From Helicobacter sp. MIT 00-7814 (lineage in GTDB: Bacteria > Campylobacterota > Campylobacteria > Campylobacterales > Helicobacteraceae): a stretch of 52,263 bases of DNA. The notes beneath the pieces were generated by a model, which saw only the letters and a list, made by a program, of their open reading frames with translations, had not been told where the DNA came from and made no database searches. This document shows, piece after piece, positions 14,990-23,039 of this stretch; the first letter of the stretch is position 1, and the number at the start of each line of letters is the position of its first letter. Where the stretch lies: assembly GCF_003364115.1 (NCBI RefSeq), contig NZ_NXLL01000013.1, positions 1 to 52,263 on the forward strand. Reading direction: 5' to 3'. Position numbers and translations under genes: made by a program.

Positions 14990-16810
14990 CTATTGCTTAA
15001 TGCCTAGCAAGGTTTCTATCATTCTATCAATGGTTGTTATCACCTTGGCATTTGCTGCGTAGCCGCCTTGGAATTTGATGAGATTTACCATCTCTTCATC
15101 AATGCTTACTTGAGAAATCGCTAAATGCTCCTTTTTCACCGCCGCCAAAACAGAATCTTTTGTCTCTTTTGTGCGTTGTGTGGATTCTGTTTGCGTAGCC
15201 ACGCGCCCTGTGAGCGTTTGGAAAAACTCCGTGATACGCATATTTTTCTTTTCAAACTTATTGACATAAAAATCCACATTCTCATATTGAAGCTGCTGCA
15301 TCATATTTGCCACTTCAAAATTCCCATTCACAGGCGCAAGCCACGGACGGATAAGGGTAGAATCTTTCTCATACTCTCGATTAAGCGCAATATCTTTTGC
15401 ATTTGAGCCTTCAAAAAATTTATTTAGCCCAAATGCGCCTGTGAAGTTGCTCCCATTGTCTTTAATCGCGATATACAGCCCTTTTGAAGGATCTTTTGCT
15501 TGGATTACAAATTCCCTTGAAACATTATCAAAAGACGCCTCAAAGTAGTCATCAACATCATTGAGTGGGTTATTGTCTTTATTGTCATCAGTGCTGGCGT
15601 TGATGGCATTGACGACATCATTCATTGAAGTAATGCGATTTATCTCAATAGTCTTTCGCACCATCTCCTCGCCCGTAGTGCCATAAACGATAATATCAAA
15701 ACTCCCTTCTTTGATATTATAATTCGTATCGCTCAAAGCCGTTGTGCGCCACACATCAAGCTTATCACTTTTGACAACCTTTGAGGCACTTTGCGCATAG
15801 ATGGCATTTGTCGCTTCGATAAAGCCTTTTGAAAATACATCAAGCTGGTTGATATAATCTTGGATTTTACCCACCGGTGTGCCTTCCACCCCCGAGCTAT
15901 ACAGCGCGATGAGCGAGCCAGCTTTGCCTTGATTGATTTTATCTGTGATTTCGATGGTTTTAAAATCATCACCTTGAAAATACACACGACTAAGATTCTG
16001 CGCGTTATTTTCTTTATTCAAAATGATAGGGTGATACATCGCTCCATCTACGATATTAAAGCCATGCCCGATATTTAGCACATATTCATCATCAAAATCC
16101 GCGCGCATTGGGTGGATCGCATAATCGCTTCTTAGGTGGTTTTTAAACACATTCGCGCCGATAAGCGTTTGAAGGTTAAACTCAAGTTCATCGCGTCTAT
16201 CGCGCAATTCATTTGCTTGCTTGAGCTCTAAACCATCTTCCATTTCTTTAAGTTTTTTATTGATTTCTGCAATTTCTTTGGCATTTTGATTGACTTCTTT
16301 TACCACGACTTCTAGTTCATCGCTTGCCTTTTTTTGCAGGATTTCAAGCCGTCTGCGCGTGTCTGTGATATTTTGGGTGAGCGTTCTAGCATCTTTTGCT
16401 AGGACTTGCTTTTGGGCTGGATCACTGGAATTTTTAGCTAAATCTTTCCATGAGTTAAAATACTGCTCTAGGTCATTGTAGATTCCCACGCCATCGACTT
16501 CTGGGAAAAACGCGCTTGCTTCGCGCAAAAAAGTAAAATGTGTGTCATAAAACTGCGCTTCTTCATTTGCCCTGCGGTAGCGCGAGAAGACAAATTCATC
16601 GTGGATTCTTGCGATTGTCTCAATGCTCACGCCACGCCCAAGATTGTAGTCTTGGTGGTAGATTGGGCGTTCTGGGCGCACGACTACTTTTTGTCGGCTG
16701 TAGAATTCATCGCTTGCATTTGAGATATTATTTCCCGTTACATCTACCATCACCTGATGGGCTTGCAAGCCCGTGTAGGAGGTGTTAAGAGAAGAGAGAA
16801 TCCCGCCCAT
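14990..16810 (-). CDS. flgK: Flagellar hook-filament junction protein 1 (HAP1)
   Basis: Joins hook and filament. The N-terminal flagellar rod/hook motif is clear (MGGILSSLNTSYTGLQAHQV, then VTGNNISNASDEFYSRQ). A long coiled-coil region follows (VKEVNQNAKEIAEINKKLKE, near 170-210). The C-terminus has the matching helical motif ending in ITTIDRMIETLLGIKQ. Length 606 is normal for Campylobacterota. It is the last gene of flgM, flgN-like, flgK, all leftward, so expression after hook completion through the FlgM/sigma-28 circuit is likely. Confidence 0.95.
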   Translation of the reverse strand: MGGILSSLNTSYTGLQAHQVMVDVTGNNISNASDEFYSRQKVVVRPERPIYHQDYNLGRGVSIETIARIHDEFVFSRYRRANEEAQFYDTHFTFLREASAFFPEVDGVGIYNDLEQYFNSWKDLAKNSSDPAQKQVLAKDARTLTQNITDTRRRLEILQKKASDELEVVVKEVNQNAKEIAEINKKLKEMEDGLELKQANELRDRRDELEFNLQTLIGANVFKNHLRSDYAIHPMRADFDDEYVLNIGHGFNIVDGAMYHPIILNKENNAQNLSRVYFQGDDFKTIEITDKINQGKAGSLIALYSSGVEGTPVGKIQDYINQLDVFSKGFIEATNAIYAQSASKVVKSDKLDVWRTTALSDTNYNIKEGSFDIIVYGTTGEEMVRKTIEINRITSMNDVVNAINASTDDNKDNNPLNDVDDYFEASFDNVSREFVIQAKDPSKGLYIAIKDNGSNFTGAFGLNKFFEGSNAKDIALNREYEKDSTLIRPWLAPVNGNFEVANMMQQLQYENVDFYVNKFEKKNMRITEFFQTLTGRVATQTESTQRTKETKDSVLAAVKKEHLAISQVSIDEEMVNLIKFQGGYAANAKVITTIDRMIETLLGIKQ

Positions 16811-16821
16811 TTGCCTTTTCC

Positions 16822-17247
16822 TTAAGCTTTAGTTTGCAAAAGCTGACTTGACGCCCTGCTTTTGTTGTAACCATTTTCTTCATGTGGCACAAGGCGCATA
16901 AGCAAAGAAGTGTAAAACTCTGAAACCGCATACACACTTTGCGCATACGCACTATTGAGCTTTTTAAGCTCTTTGAGCGCATCACGCATAGAATCTAACC
17001 CCGCATCAACTTCTGCTGAAAGTAAATCGGCAAGCTCTTTTTGCGGATTATCCTTTAAAAGCTGGTGCATTTCTTGCTGCATAAGGGATTTTTTTTGCTC
17101 GAAAGATTTGATAAGCGCATTTTTTGTCTCATTGCGCGCGAAAATCGCCTCATTATTAGCGACTTGTATATCGGCAATGTCATCTTGAGTGAGTTTGATG
17201 AGCTCTTGCAAATCTGTCGTTGCGCCCTGTAAATATTGCTCTAACAT
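16822..17247 (-). CDS. FlgN-like flagellar export chaperone
   Basis: A 141-residue, almost entirely helical protein (MLEQYLQGATTDLQELIKLT, then FEQKKSLMQQEMHQLLKD). Its size, charge pattern and position just before flgK match FlgN, which delivers FlgK and FlgL to the export gate. Sequence similarity is weak, so this rests largely on context. The start is the ATG at 17247, five bases after GGAG; an in-frame GTG at 17271 would add eight residues. Eleven bases separate it from flgK. Confidence 0.65.
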   Translation of the reverse strand: MLEQYLQGATTDLQELIKLTQDDIADIQVANNEAIFARNETKNALIKSFEQKKSLMQQEMHQLLKDNPQKELADLLSAEVDAGLDSMRDALKELKKLNSAYAQSVYAVSEFYTSLLMRLVPHEENGYNKSRASSQLLQTKA

Positions 17248-17309
17248 ATTTTCTCCAAGCACCCCTACCACAGAGTTTGCAGGCTCTCATTATATGGAAG
17301 GGATAGTTT

Positions 17310-17546
17310 TTAAATATTAAGCAAGTCTTGTGCCATTTTCCTTGAAGTTTTGTCCATATCAAGCTTGTAGCTACCATTTGCTATTTGCTCTTTGATTTGG
17401 CTTACTCTATCAGCATTTACGCTTGCTACATTTGCAAGTGCGTTATTTTCGCTAGTTTCAGCATTTTGCGTATATGCACGCTGTAAATCTTTGTTGCCTT
17501 GCAGTGAATTTGTCGCTGCGAGATTTGCATTTATGCCTGTAATCAT
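17310..17546 (-). CDS. flgM: Anti-sigma-28 factor
   Basis: Binds FliA (sigma-28) and holds late flagellar genes off until it is exported through the finished hook. The 78-residue protein has the typical disordered N-terminal half and the C-terminal FlgM helices (RVSQIKEQIANGSYKLDMDKTSRKMAQDLL). It is first in the flgM-flgN-flgK group and is preceded by a sigma-28 type promoter, so it probably controls its own operon. Confidence 0.92.
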   Translation of the reverse strand: MITGINANLAATNSLQGNKDLQRAYTQNAETSENNALANVASVNADRVSQIKEQIANGSYKLDMDKTSRKMAQDLLNI

Positions 17547-17601
17547 CTTTCGTCCTTTTTTGTGGATTTAATGCTTTTTAGATTTTGTTTAAAACAAACT
17601 C

Positions 17602-17626
17602 AAATCGACTAAAACTTTTTTTCTTA
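17602..17626 (-). promoter_or_regulatory. Sigma-28 type promoter of flgM
   Basis: On the minus strand TAAG (17626-17623), 15 bases, then CGATTT (17607-17602). The -10 element has the same CGATTT as the flaA promoter. It begins within 30 bases of the end of the small membrane-protein gene's start-side neighbour region, overlapping none of flgM. Confidence 0.55.
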
Positions 17627-17631
17627 AAGCT

Positions 17632-17817
17632 TTAGTTGATATATTTGTTTAGCTCCTTTTTAAAGTCGCCAACACTCGTCGTTCCGCTACTTTGCGCGCC
17701 TTCAAAAAGCGGGGCTTTAGAATCCCTATAGGTATAAACCCCAAGCAACGCCAATGCATACAAAAATAAAAAAAAGCTCACGCATGGCACAAGCCAATTT
17801 TTAAGCCCTTTTTCCAT
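17632..17817 (-). CDS. Small single-pass membrane protein (61 aa)
   Basis: No family recognised. One hydrophobic helix (WLVPCVSFFLFLYALALLGVY, about residues 8-28) precedes a 30-residue hydrophilic tail. The start is well supported by AAGGGGG upstream. It lies 26 bases after thrC on the same strand and before the flgM promoter, so it is probably co-transcribed with thrC. Confidence 0.6.
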   Translation of the reverse strand: MEKGLKNWLVPCVSFFLFLYALALLGVYTYRDSKAPLFEGAQSSGTTSVGDFKKELNKYIN

Positions 17818-17843
17818 TTACGCCCCCTTAATTTCGCGAGATT

Positions 17844-19403
17844 CTATAGCCATTGTAAAATGCTTTCTTTAAGCTTACTTATCCCAAGATTTGTATTTTG
17901 GCTTATTTTTTTCTCAAATAACGCCAAAATCTTTGGGTGCAATGCCACATTTTCGCGCCCAAGCTTTTTACATTCCGCAAGGATAGATTCAATGGCTTTC
18001 TTATCGTCTAAAATTGTAAAGCCCTTAGAATCTTTAGAATCTCGCCCTGCTTTAGAATCTTGAGAATCAAGTTTGAGCGCCTTTGCCACGATAGGCGCAA
18101 ATTTACTCCACTCCGCAGTCGAGCAAAGCACAAATTTCGCCGCTTTAGATTCACGCCCTTTTGCGTTTGCAAACTCCTTGTACGCCTTAATACCACAAGC
18201 AGTGTGAGGATCGATTAGTATTCCATGCAAAAACGCCTCTTGTATCAACGCCTCGCATTCGCTATCATTGCAAAAACTCGCGCCAAACTCATTCTGCAAC
18301 AACGCCAATTCGCTAGCTTTCAGCGTATAGATTCCCTCTTTTTCAAGGCTTTGCATACATTCCCTCGTGCGCTCTGCACCAAAAAGCTCAAACAATACTC
18401 GTTCCACATTTGAGCTTTTCAAAATATCCATCGCTGGGGAATCCGACTTGATTAACGCGCGATTGCGGATATCATAAATCCCTGTGGTTATAAACTCATA
18501 GAGAATCTTATTTGGGTTTGACGCGCTTATGAGCTTAAGGAAAGGGATTCCAAGCTTTTTGGCATAAAATGCACCCAAAATATTGCCAAAATTCCCACTA
18601 GGCACAATCGTATTCACGCCTTCACCAAGTGCTATTTCACCACTTCTCACAAGCTCGCAGTAATTCCAAATGTGATAAATTATCTGAAAAACCACACGCC
18701 CAATATTCACAGAATTTGCCGCGCTAAGATGCAAGCCCTTTGCCTGTAGTGCGCTTTTAAAGCCTTCATCTTTCAAAAGATTTTTTAACGCATTTTGCGC
18801 AGTGTCAAAATCCCCTTCAATGCCTATGACTTTAAGATTTTCGCTTCTTTGCGTCACCATTTGTAGGCGTTGCACATCTGAAGTGCCATTTTGCGGATAC
18901 AAGCACACAACCTTGACATTTTGAGAATCCGCAAACGCTTCCAAAGTCGCTGGTCCCGTATCGCCACTTGTCGCGCACAAAATAAGATACTCGCGCTTAT
19001 TCTCTTTTGCCAAAGCATTGATAAGCACCCCAAAAGGCTGCAATGCCATATCCTTAAAAGCGCGCGTAGGTCCGTGATAAAGCTCTGAAATAAATAAGCA
19101 ATCATCATATTTTTTTAGCGCAAGTGGGGCGTTTGTGGTGGCAAAAGTATCAAATTTTTCATAACTTTTTAGCGCAGATTCTAATAATTTTTCATCAATG
19201 CCCAAATCTAGCAACTCAAAAACACGCTTGCAAAGCGCTTTATAAGAAAGTGTCGTCAAATGCGCCAACTCGCTAGAATCTATCTTTGGCACAGAGCCTA
19301 GCGTAAAAAGCCCGCCAAAGCTCGCTGATGGGCTTAATAACGCCTGCAAAAAATCCATATTCGCAACTTCGCCTTCTCCTCGAGTTTGCAGTAATTTTGT
19401 CAT
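17844..19403 (-). CDS. thrC: Threonine synthase with a Ser/Asp-rich insert
   Basis: PLP enzyme converting O-phosphohomoserine to threonine. The PLP lysine is Lys117 in GPTRAFKDMALQPFG; CATSGDTGPATLEAF and PSGNFGNILGAF are further family motifs. At 519 residues it is longer than usual. Much of the excess is near residues 445-465, where LDSQDSKAGRDSKDSKGF interrupts the C-terminal part; this stretch (18038-18075) is packed with AGAATCT words. The ATG follows AAAGGG. Confidence 0.93.
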   Translation of the reverse strand: MTKLLQTRGEGEVANMDFLQALLSPSASFGGLFTLGSVPKIDSSELAHLTTLSYKALCKRVFELLDLGIDEKLLESALKSYEKFDTFATTNAPLALKKYDDCLFISELYHGPTRAFKDMALQPFGVLINALAKENKREYLILCATSGDTGPATLEAFADSQNVKVVCLYPQNGTSDVQRLQMVTQRSENLKVIGIEGDFDTAQNALKNLLKDEGFKSALQAKGLHLSAANSVNIGRVVFQIIYHIWNYCELVRSGEIALGEGVNTIVPSGNFGNILGAFYAKKLGIPFLKLISASNPNKILYEFITTGIYDIRNRALIKSDSPAMDILKSSNVERVLFELFGAERTRECMQSLEKEGIYTLKASELALLQNEFGASFCNDSECEALIQEAFLHGILIDPHTACGIKAYKEFANAKGRESKAAKFVLCSTAEWSKFAPIVAKALKLDSQDSKAGRDSKDSKGFTILDDKKAIESILAECKKLGRENVALHPKILALFEKKISQNTNLGISKLKESILQWL

Positions 19404-19488
19404 AATTTTTACCCTTTTTTGGAATAATAGCGCGCTTAAAGCCTTTGTTTTTAAAAAGGCGCAATTCTACCATAAAAGGATTATTCTC

Positions 19489-20322
19489 ATGAAAAAACTC
19501 TTTAAATTCACTCTAGGCGTTGTGTTTGCTTTCGCGGTGGGCGCGATTTTTAGCGCATGTGGCGAAGATTCTAAAAAGCAAGAAGTAAGCGCGTTGGAGC
19601 GCATTAAACAGCGTCAAGAGGTATTTATCGGCGTATTTGGCGATAAGCCACCATTTGGCTATATTGATTCTCAAGGGGAAAACGCAGGCTTTGATGTTGT
19701 CCTTGCAAAGCGCATTGCAAAGGATTTGCTAGGCGATGAAAAGAAGGCAAAATTCATCGTTGTAGAAGCGGCAAATCGCGTGGAATTCCTGCGCTCAAAC
19801 AAAGTAGATATCATCATGGCAAACTTCACAAAAACGCCTGAGCGCGAAAAAGTCGTGGATTTTGCAAAGCCTTATATGAAAGTCTCTTTGGGCGTGGTGA
19901 GCAAAGATGGCGCAATAAGCGATGTCAAAGAGCTTGAGGGCAAAACTTTGATTGTCAATAAAGGCACGACAGCGGATTTTTACTTTAGCAAAAATTTCCC
20001 AGAGCTAAAGATTCTCAAATTTGAGCAAAATACAGAGGCTTTTGCTGCATTGAAAGACGGCAGGGGCGATGCGCTCGCGCATGATAACACGCTACTTTTT
20101 GCATGGGCGAAGGAAAATCCGAGCTTTAAGGTTGGCATTAAAGAGCTAGGCGAAAATGATGTTATCGCGCCAGCGGTGAAAAAGGATAATAAAGAATTGC
20201 TTGAGTGGCTAGATTCTGAAATTTCTGCGCTTATTGAAGAGGGCTTTTTGCTTCAAGCGTATGAAAGCACGCTAGCGCCTGCTTATAGTGATGAAATCCA
20301 CGCAAGCGATGTGGTGTTTTAG
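19489..20322 (+). CDS. cjaA: CjaA-type amino-acid (cysteine) ABC binding lipoprotein
   Basis: Periplasmic substrate-binding protein of the SBP3 family. A lipoprotein signal ends in FSAC with Cys24 as the lipidated residue. The fold landmarks are RQEVFIGVFGDKPPFGYID, GFDVVLAKRIAKDLLG, ANFTKTPEREKVVDFAKPY and LIVNKGTTADFYF. Similarity is closest to Campylobacter CjaA, a surface-exposed cysteine binder; the ligand here is inferred. No permease or ATPase is adjacent. It is divergent from thrC. Confidence 0.85.
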   Translation: MKKLFKFTLGVVFAFAVGAIFSACGEDSKKQEVSALERIKQRQEVFIGVFGDKPPFGYIDSQGENAGFDVVLAKRIAKDLLGDEKKAKFIVVEAANRVEFLRSNKVDIIMANFTKTPEREKVVDFAKPYMKVSLGVVSKDGAISDVKELEGKTLIVNKGTTADFYFSKNFPELKILKFEQNTEAFAALKDGRGDALAHDNTLLFAWAKENPSFKVGIKELGENDVIAPAVKKDNKELLEWLDSEISALIEEGFLLQAYESTLAPAYSDEIHASDVVF

Positions 20323-20328
20323 CGCGCT

Positions 20329-20430
20329 ATTCCTTTTAATGTATCACTTGTAAGGGCAAAGCCCTTACAAGCTCCGCTCCAGCTTCGTTACACTTCGCTT
20401 GCGCGCTCACACTCGGCGTTTTTTAGTTGA
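20329..20430 (+). repeat. Dispersed element R1, copy B1, with a substituted hairpin
   Basis: It keeps the R1 ends (ATTCCTTTTAATGTATC; ACTCGGCG, T-run, AGTTGA). The hairpin is replaced by a perfect 11-bp stem, CTTGTAAGGGC (20347-20357) and GCCCTTACAAG (20361-20371), around AAA. The CTCCGCTCCAGCTTCG segment is extended. It lies 6 bases after the cjaA stop and may also end that transcript. Confidence 0.75.
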
Positions 20431-20440
20431 TAGGATTTGT

Positions 20441-20474
20441 AGATTCTGCCACCTTGCTTTGTGGTTTAGAATCT
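20441..20474. repeat. Mini-element bounded by AGATTCT/AGAATCT
   Basis: Outer inverted repeat AGATTCT (20441-20447) and AGAATCT (20468-20474), with an inner CCAC and GTGG pair. It sits between R1 copies B1 and B2. Confidence 0.55.
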
Positions 20475-20475
20475 T

Positions 20476-20540
20476 ATTCCATTAATTGGTATCGTCTCAG
20501 CGGGAGTGAATCCGCTTCGCGTGTTATTTTTGATTGGTTG
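20476..20540 (+). repeat. Dispersed element R1, truncated copy B2
   Basis: ATTCCATTAATTGGTATCG, then GCGGGA, GTGAA, TCCGC (one C short), then TTCGCGTG and a T-rich run. The central CTCC segment is missing. It lies between cjaA and the 3' end of queF; 20323-20556 contains only these repeats. Confidence 0.65.
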
Positions 20541-20556
20541 GAATTTTTAGAATCCC

Positions 20557-21153
20557 TTAGCGATTATCAATTTTTTCTGGATACAAATCATGGTTTAAAA
20601 GCCTGTGTTGCGCCATTTGCTCGTATTTTGTATTTGGGATTCCATAATTTACATATGGATCGATGCTAATGCCCCCGCGCGGGGTAAATTTCCCCCAAAC
20701 TTCTAAATATTTTGGCTCCATGAGCTTAATCAAATCTTTTGCGATAATATTTATACAATCCTCGTGGAAATCCCCATGGTTGCGGAATGAGAACAGATAG
20801 AGCTTGAGCGATTTAGATTCCACCATTTTAATCGCTGGAATATAGCTAATATAAATGCTCGCAAAGTCCGGCTGTCCTGTAATGGGGCAAAGCGAGGTAA
20901 ATTCTGGGCAATTAAATTTCACAAAATAATCCACCTCAGGGTGCTTGTTTTCAAAGGTTTCAAGCACTTGCGGGCTGTAAGTTTGCGGATAGCTGACATT
21001 TTTTGCACCTAATAAAGAAAGAGAACTTTTGGAATCTATTCCATTAGATTGTATCGTCTCAGCGGGAGTGAATCCCGCTTCGCCTCCGCTCCACTGCGTT
21101 GCGCGTTCATACTCGGCATTTTTTGGTTGATGAGAATCTTTAGAATCTAGCAT
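20557..21153 (-). CDS. queF: NADPH-dependent 7-cyano-7-deazaguanine reductase with a repeat-encoded N-terminus
   Basis: Reduces preQ0 to preQ1 for queuosine. Single-domain type: catalytic Cys89 in [12 protein letters not shown], the NADPH motif [22 protein letters not shown] with His130/Glu131, and SIDPYVNYG. The family domain begins around residue 45. The first 40 residues ([20 protein letters not shown] and onward) are encoded by R1 copy C. No ATG, GTG or TTG occurs in frame between 21153 and the domain, and AAAGGAG precedes this ATG, so the extension must be translated if QueF is made. Its ATG overlaps the stop of the preceding dynamin gene. Confidence 0.88.
   Translation of the reverse strand: MLDSKDSHQPKNAEYERATQWSGGEAGFTPAETIQSNGIDSKSSLSLLGAKNVSYPQTYSPQVLETFENKHPEVDYFVKFNCPEFTSLCPITGQPDFASIYISYIPAIKMVESKSLKLYLFSFRNHGDFHEDCINIIAKDLIKLMEPKYLEVWGKFTPRGGISIDPYVNYGIPNTKYEQMAQHRLLNHDLYPEKIDNR
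21038..21132 (+). repeat. Dispersed element R1, copy C (forms the QueF N-terminus)
   Basis: ATTCCATTAGATTGTATCG, then hairpin AGCGGGA (21061-21067), GTGAA, TCCCGCT (21073-21079), then CTCCGCTCCACTGCG, ATACTCGGC and TTTTTTGGTTGATGAG. The minus strand is translated as [20 protein letters not shown] and on. The reading frame through the hairpin differs from that used by copies A1 and A2. Confidence 0.82.
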
Positions 21154-23039
21154 ATTTGCTCCTTTTGTAGGGTTTTTATGTGCGTTAGGATTTTCTTTGC
21201 CTGAAGTCTATTTGCGCGCTTTTTTTCTGCAAGATTCTGCGCATTTTTTATACTTTCCATCTCGCGTGTAAGGTAGGATAGTGCTTCATTAGCGATATTA
21301 TTTTGCAAAAAAAGTTTTTGTAAAAATTCCTCAAAGCAAAATGCGCGATTTAATAGCTCTCTGATATTTTCAAGGCTTGGTTCAAAAAGTGGGAATTTTT
21401 CATCTTTGCTAAAAGTGCGCACGCCGCGCCAAATAAGAGAATCTAGCTCGGCGCATACAAAGCTAATGGCGTTGCTAAAATTTGTATGTAAAAGCGTCTC
21501 AAGCGCGGAAGTTTTAGCGCTAAGTTTTGTTTGTGCGTGCGAAAAAATATACGAAGTTTGCGCGCTAAAATTTTGCGCCAAATCCGCTAAATCCATCAAA
21601 TCCTGCCCCAGATTCTCTTGTAATTCCTCATTTTGCGCGTTTTGCCACTCCAAAAACGCATTTGCAAAAAGTTTTTCTAACTCCTTAAAAGTAATCTTTT
21701 TTGCCTCTCTAAAAAACTCACTTTGGGAATCAAACTTACGCAAAAGCGTGTCCTTTGGCAGCGTGGGGACTTCCTTTGTGACAAAAAAAGATTTTTTTAT
21801 GCCAAGCGTATTTTTCTTTTCTCTCAAAAATTCCATTTTTTCTTTCAAAACGCCCGCAAAAATCGCACGAGAAAGGCTATCAAGCAAAGAATCTGCAAGA
21901 TTATACACCTTCAAACACTCCTCTTGCGCCTTTTTTGCAAGTGGATTTTGAGAAGCAAAAAGCGCAATTTGGGAATCTAAAAATTTTTCATAATCACACA
22001 GCGCGTAATTTTTCCCACGCAAAAAGCTCACAGAATCTAAAAGCAAGGCTTTAAGCGCGTTTATAATGCTTACTTTGCGCGCACTTTCGCGCAGTGGGAT
22101 AAGCGCGCCATTGATAAAGTCCAAAACGCTTTGCATATTAGAATCTGCAAATTTTTGATCCTGCAATTGCAAACTTTTAAGATTTTGCGCGCGCTTAGAT
22201 TCAAGCGCATCTTTTGCAGAAATCGCCACAATCTCGCTAAAAATCCCGCTAAACGCGCTCTTTGCGTATTCAAGGCTTGTCTGCACTTCAGATTCATTTT
22301 TGAGCCTATCTTTTTGGTTAAGCACGCAAAGCGCCTTTGTGCTGTATTTTTTGATATGCGTGTTTAAAATTTCTTTCTCGCTTAATTTGCCGACATTATC
22401 AATAAGGCTCAGCCAAATAACCCCATCAACTTCCTCCAGCAAGGCATTTGTCGTGTCTGTGTCGTTTTGATTTTGTGAGTTAAAGCCCGGTGTGTCAAAA
22501 AAGCTCATTTCTTTGAGAATCTCAATTGGCGCAAAGAGCTTGTAAGAAGCGATTTTCTCATTTTCTTGTGGGGAAATTTGCTCCAAAACCTCCAAACTTT
22601 CAAACGCATTTGAACCATCTTTGTAAAGAATCTCTAAACACAAATGCTTGCCATAGCTTATTTCGCACACTTTTGAGGTGAGAGGAATAATCCCACTTGG
22701 CAAAAATTCCTCCCCAAAAAGCGCGTTTAAAAAAGTGCTTTTTCCACTTGAAAACTGCCCGATAACCGCGATTTTGAGCTTAGAATCTATTTTTGCTTGC
22801 AAACGCGCTAAAATCTGCGTGCTTTTTGTATCTAGTAATTGCAAATTTTCCAAAAGATTTTGCGTCTGCAAAATAAGCGCTTGCAACTCTTGTGCGTGCG
22901 CATCAAATTGTGTGTCAAAATGTGTGTTATGCGCGCTAGGATTCTGAAGCTCTTGCGTATTTGTAGCGGATACAGAATCTAAATTTTGAGCATTTTTAAA
23001 AGCACTTAATTCAGCGATAAATCTTTCCAAAATATCCAT
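21147..23039 (-). CDS. Bacterial dynamin-like GTPase, second of pair
   Basis: Large membrane-remodelling GTPase of 630 residues. G1 motif GQFSSGKS at 94-101, G3 in [11 protein letters not shown]4-like NQKD in VLNQKDRL, then a long helical stalk typical of dynamins ([25 protein letters not shown]). Its ATG directly follows the TAA of the first dynamin. In Campylobacter jejuni two neighbouring dynamin-like proteins assemble together (family knowledge), so a hetero-oligomer is likely here. Confidence 0.85.
   Translation of the reverse strand: MDILERFIAELSAFKNAQNLDSVSATNTQELQNPSAHNTHFDTQFDAHAQELQALILQTQNLLENLQLLDTKSTQILARLQAKIDSKLKIAVIGQFSSGKSTFLNALFGEEFLPSGIIPLTSKVCEISYGKHLCLEILYKDGSNAFESLEVLEQISPQENEKIASYKLFAPIEILKEMSFFDTPGFNSQNQNDTDTTNALLEEVDGVIWLSLIDNVGKLSEKEILNTHIKKYSTKALCVLNQKDRLKNESEVQTSLEYAKSAFSGIFSEIVAISAKDALESKRAQNLKSLQLQDQKFADSNMQSVLDFINGALIPLRESARKVSIINALKALLLDSVSFLRGKNYALCDYEKFLDSQIALFASQNPLAKKAQEECLKVYNLADSLLDSLSRAIFAGVLKEKMEFLREKKNTLGIKKSFFVTKEVPTLPKDTLLRKFDSQSEFFREAKKITFKELEKLFANAFLEWQNAQNEELQENLGQDLMDLADLAQNFSAQTSYIFSHAQTKLSAKTSALETLLHTNFSNAISFVCAELDSLIWRGVRTFSKDEKFPLFEPSLENIRELLNRAFCFEEFLQKLFLQNNIANEALSYLTREMESIKNAQNLAEKKRANRLQAKKILTHIKTLQKEQIC

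Noticed and set aside
17547-17820. Sigma-54 promoter before flgM
   Set aside because: No GG-N10-GC element with the right context was found; the sigma-28 type motif fits better.
20329-20540. CRISPR array
   Set aside because: Repeated segments occur here, but spacing is irregular, units differ in length and there are no cas genes; they are R1 and mini-element copies.
21154-21180. preQ1 riboswitch before queF
   Set aside because: The upstream bases are the coding end of the dynamin gene and show no preQ1 aptamer pattern.
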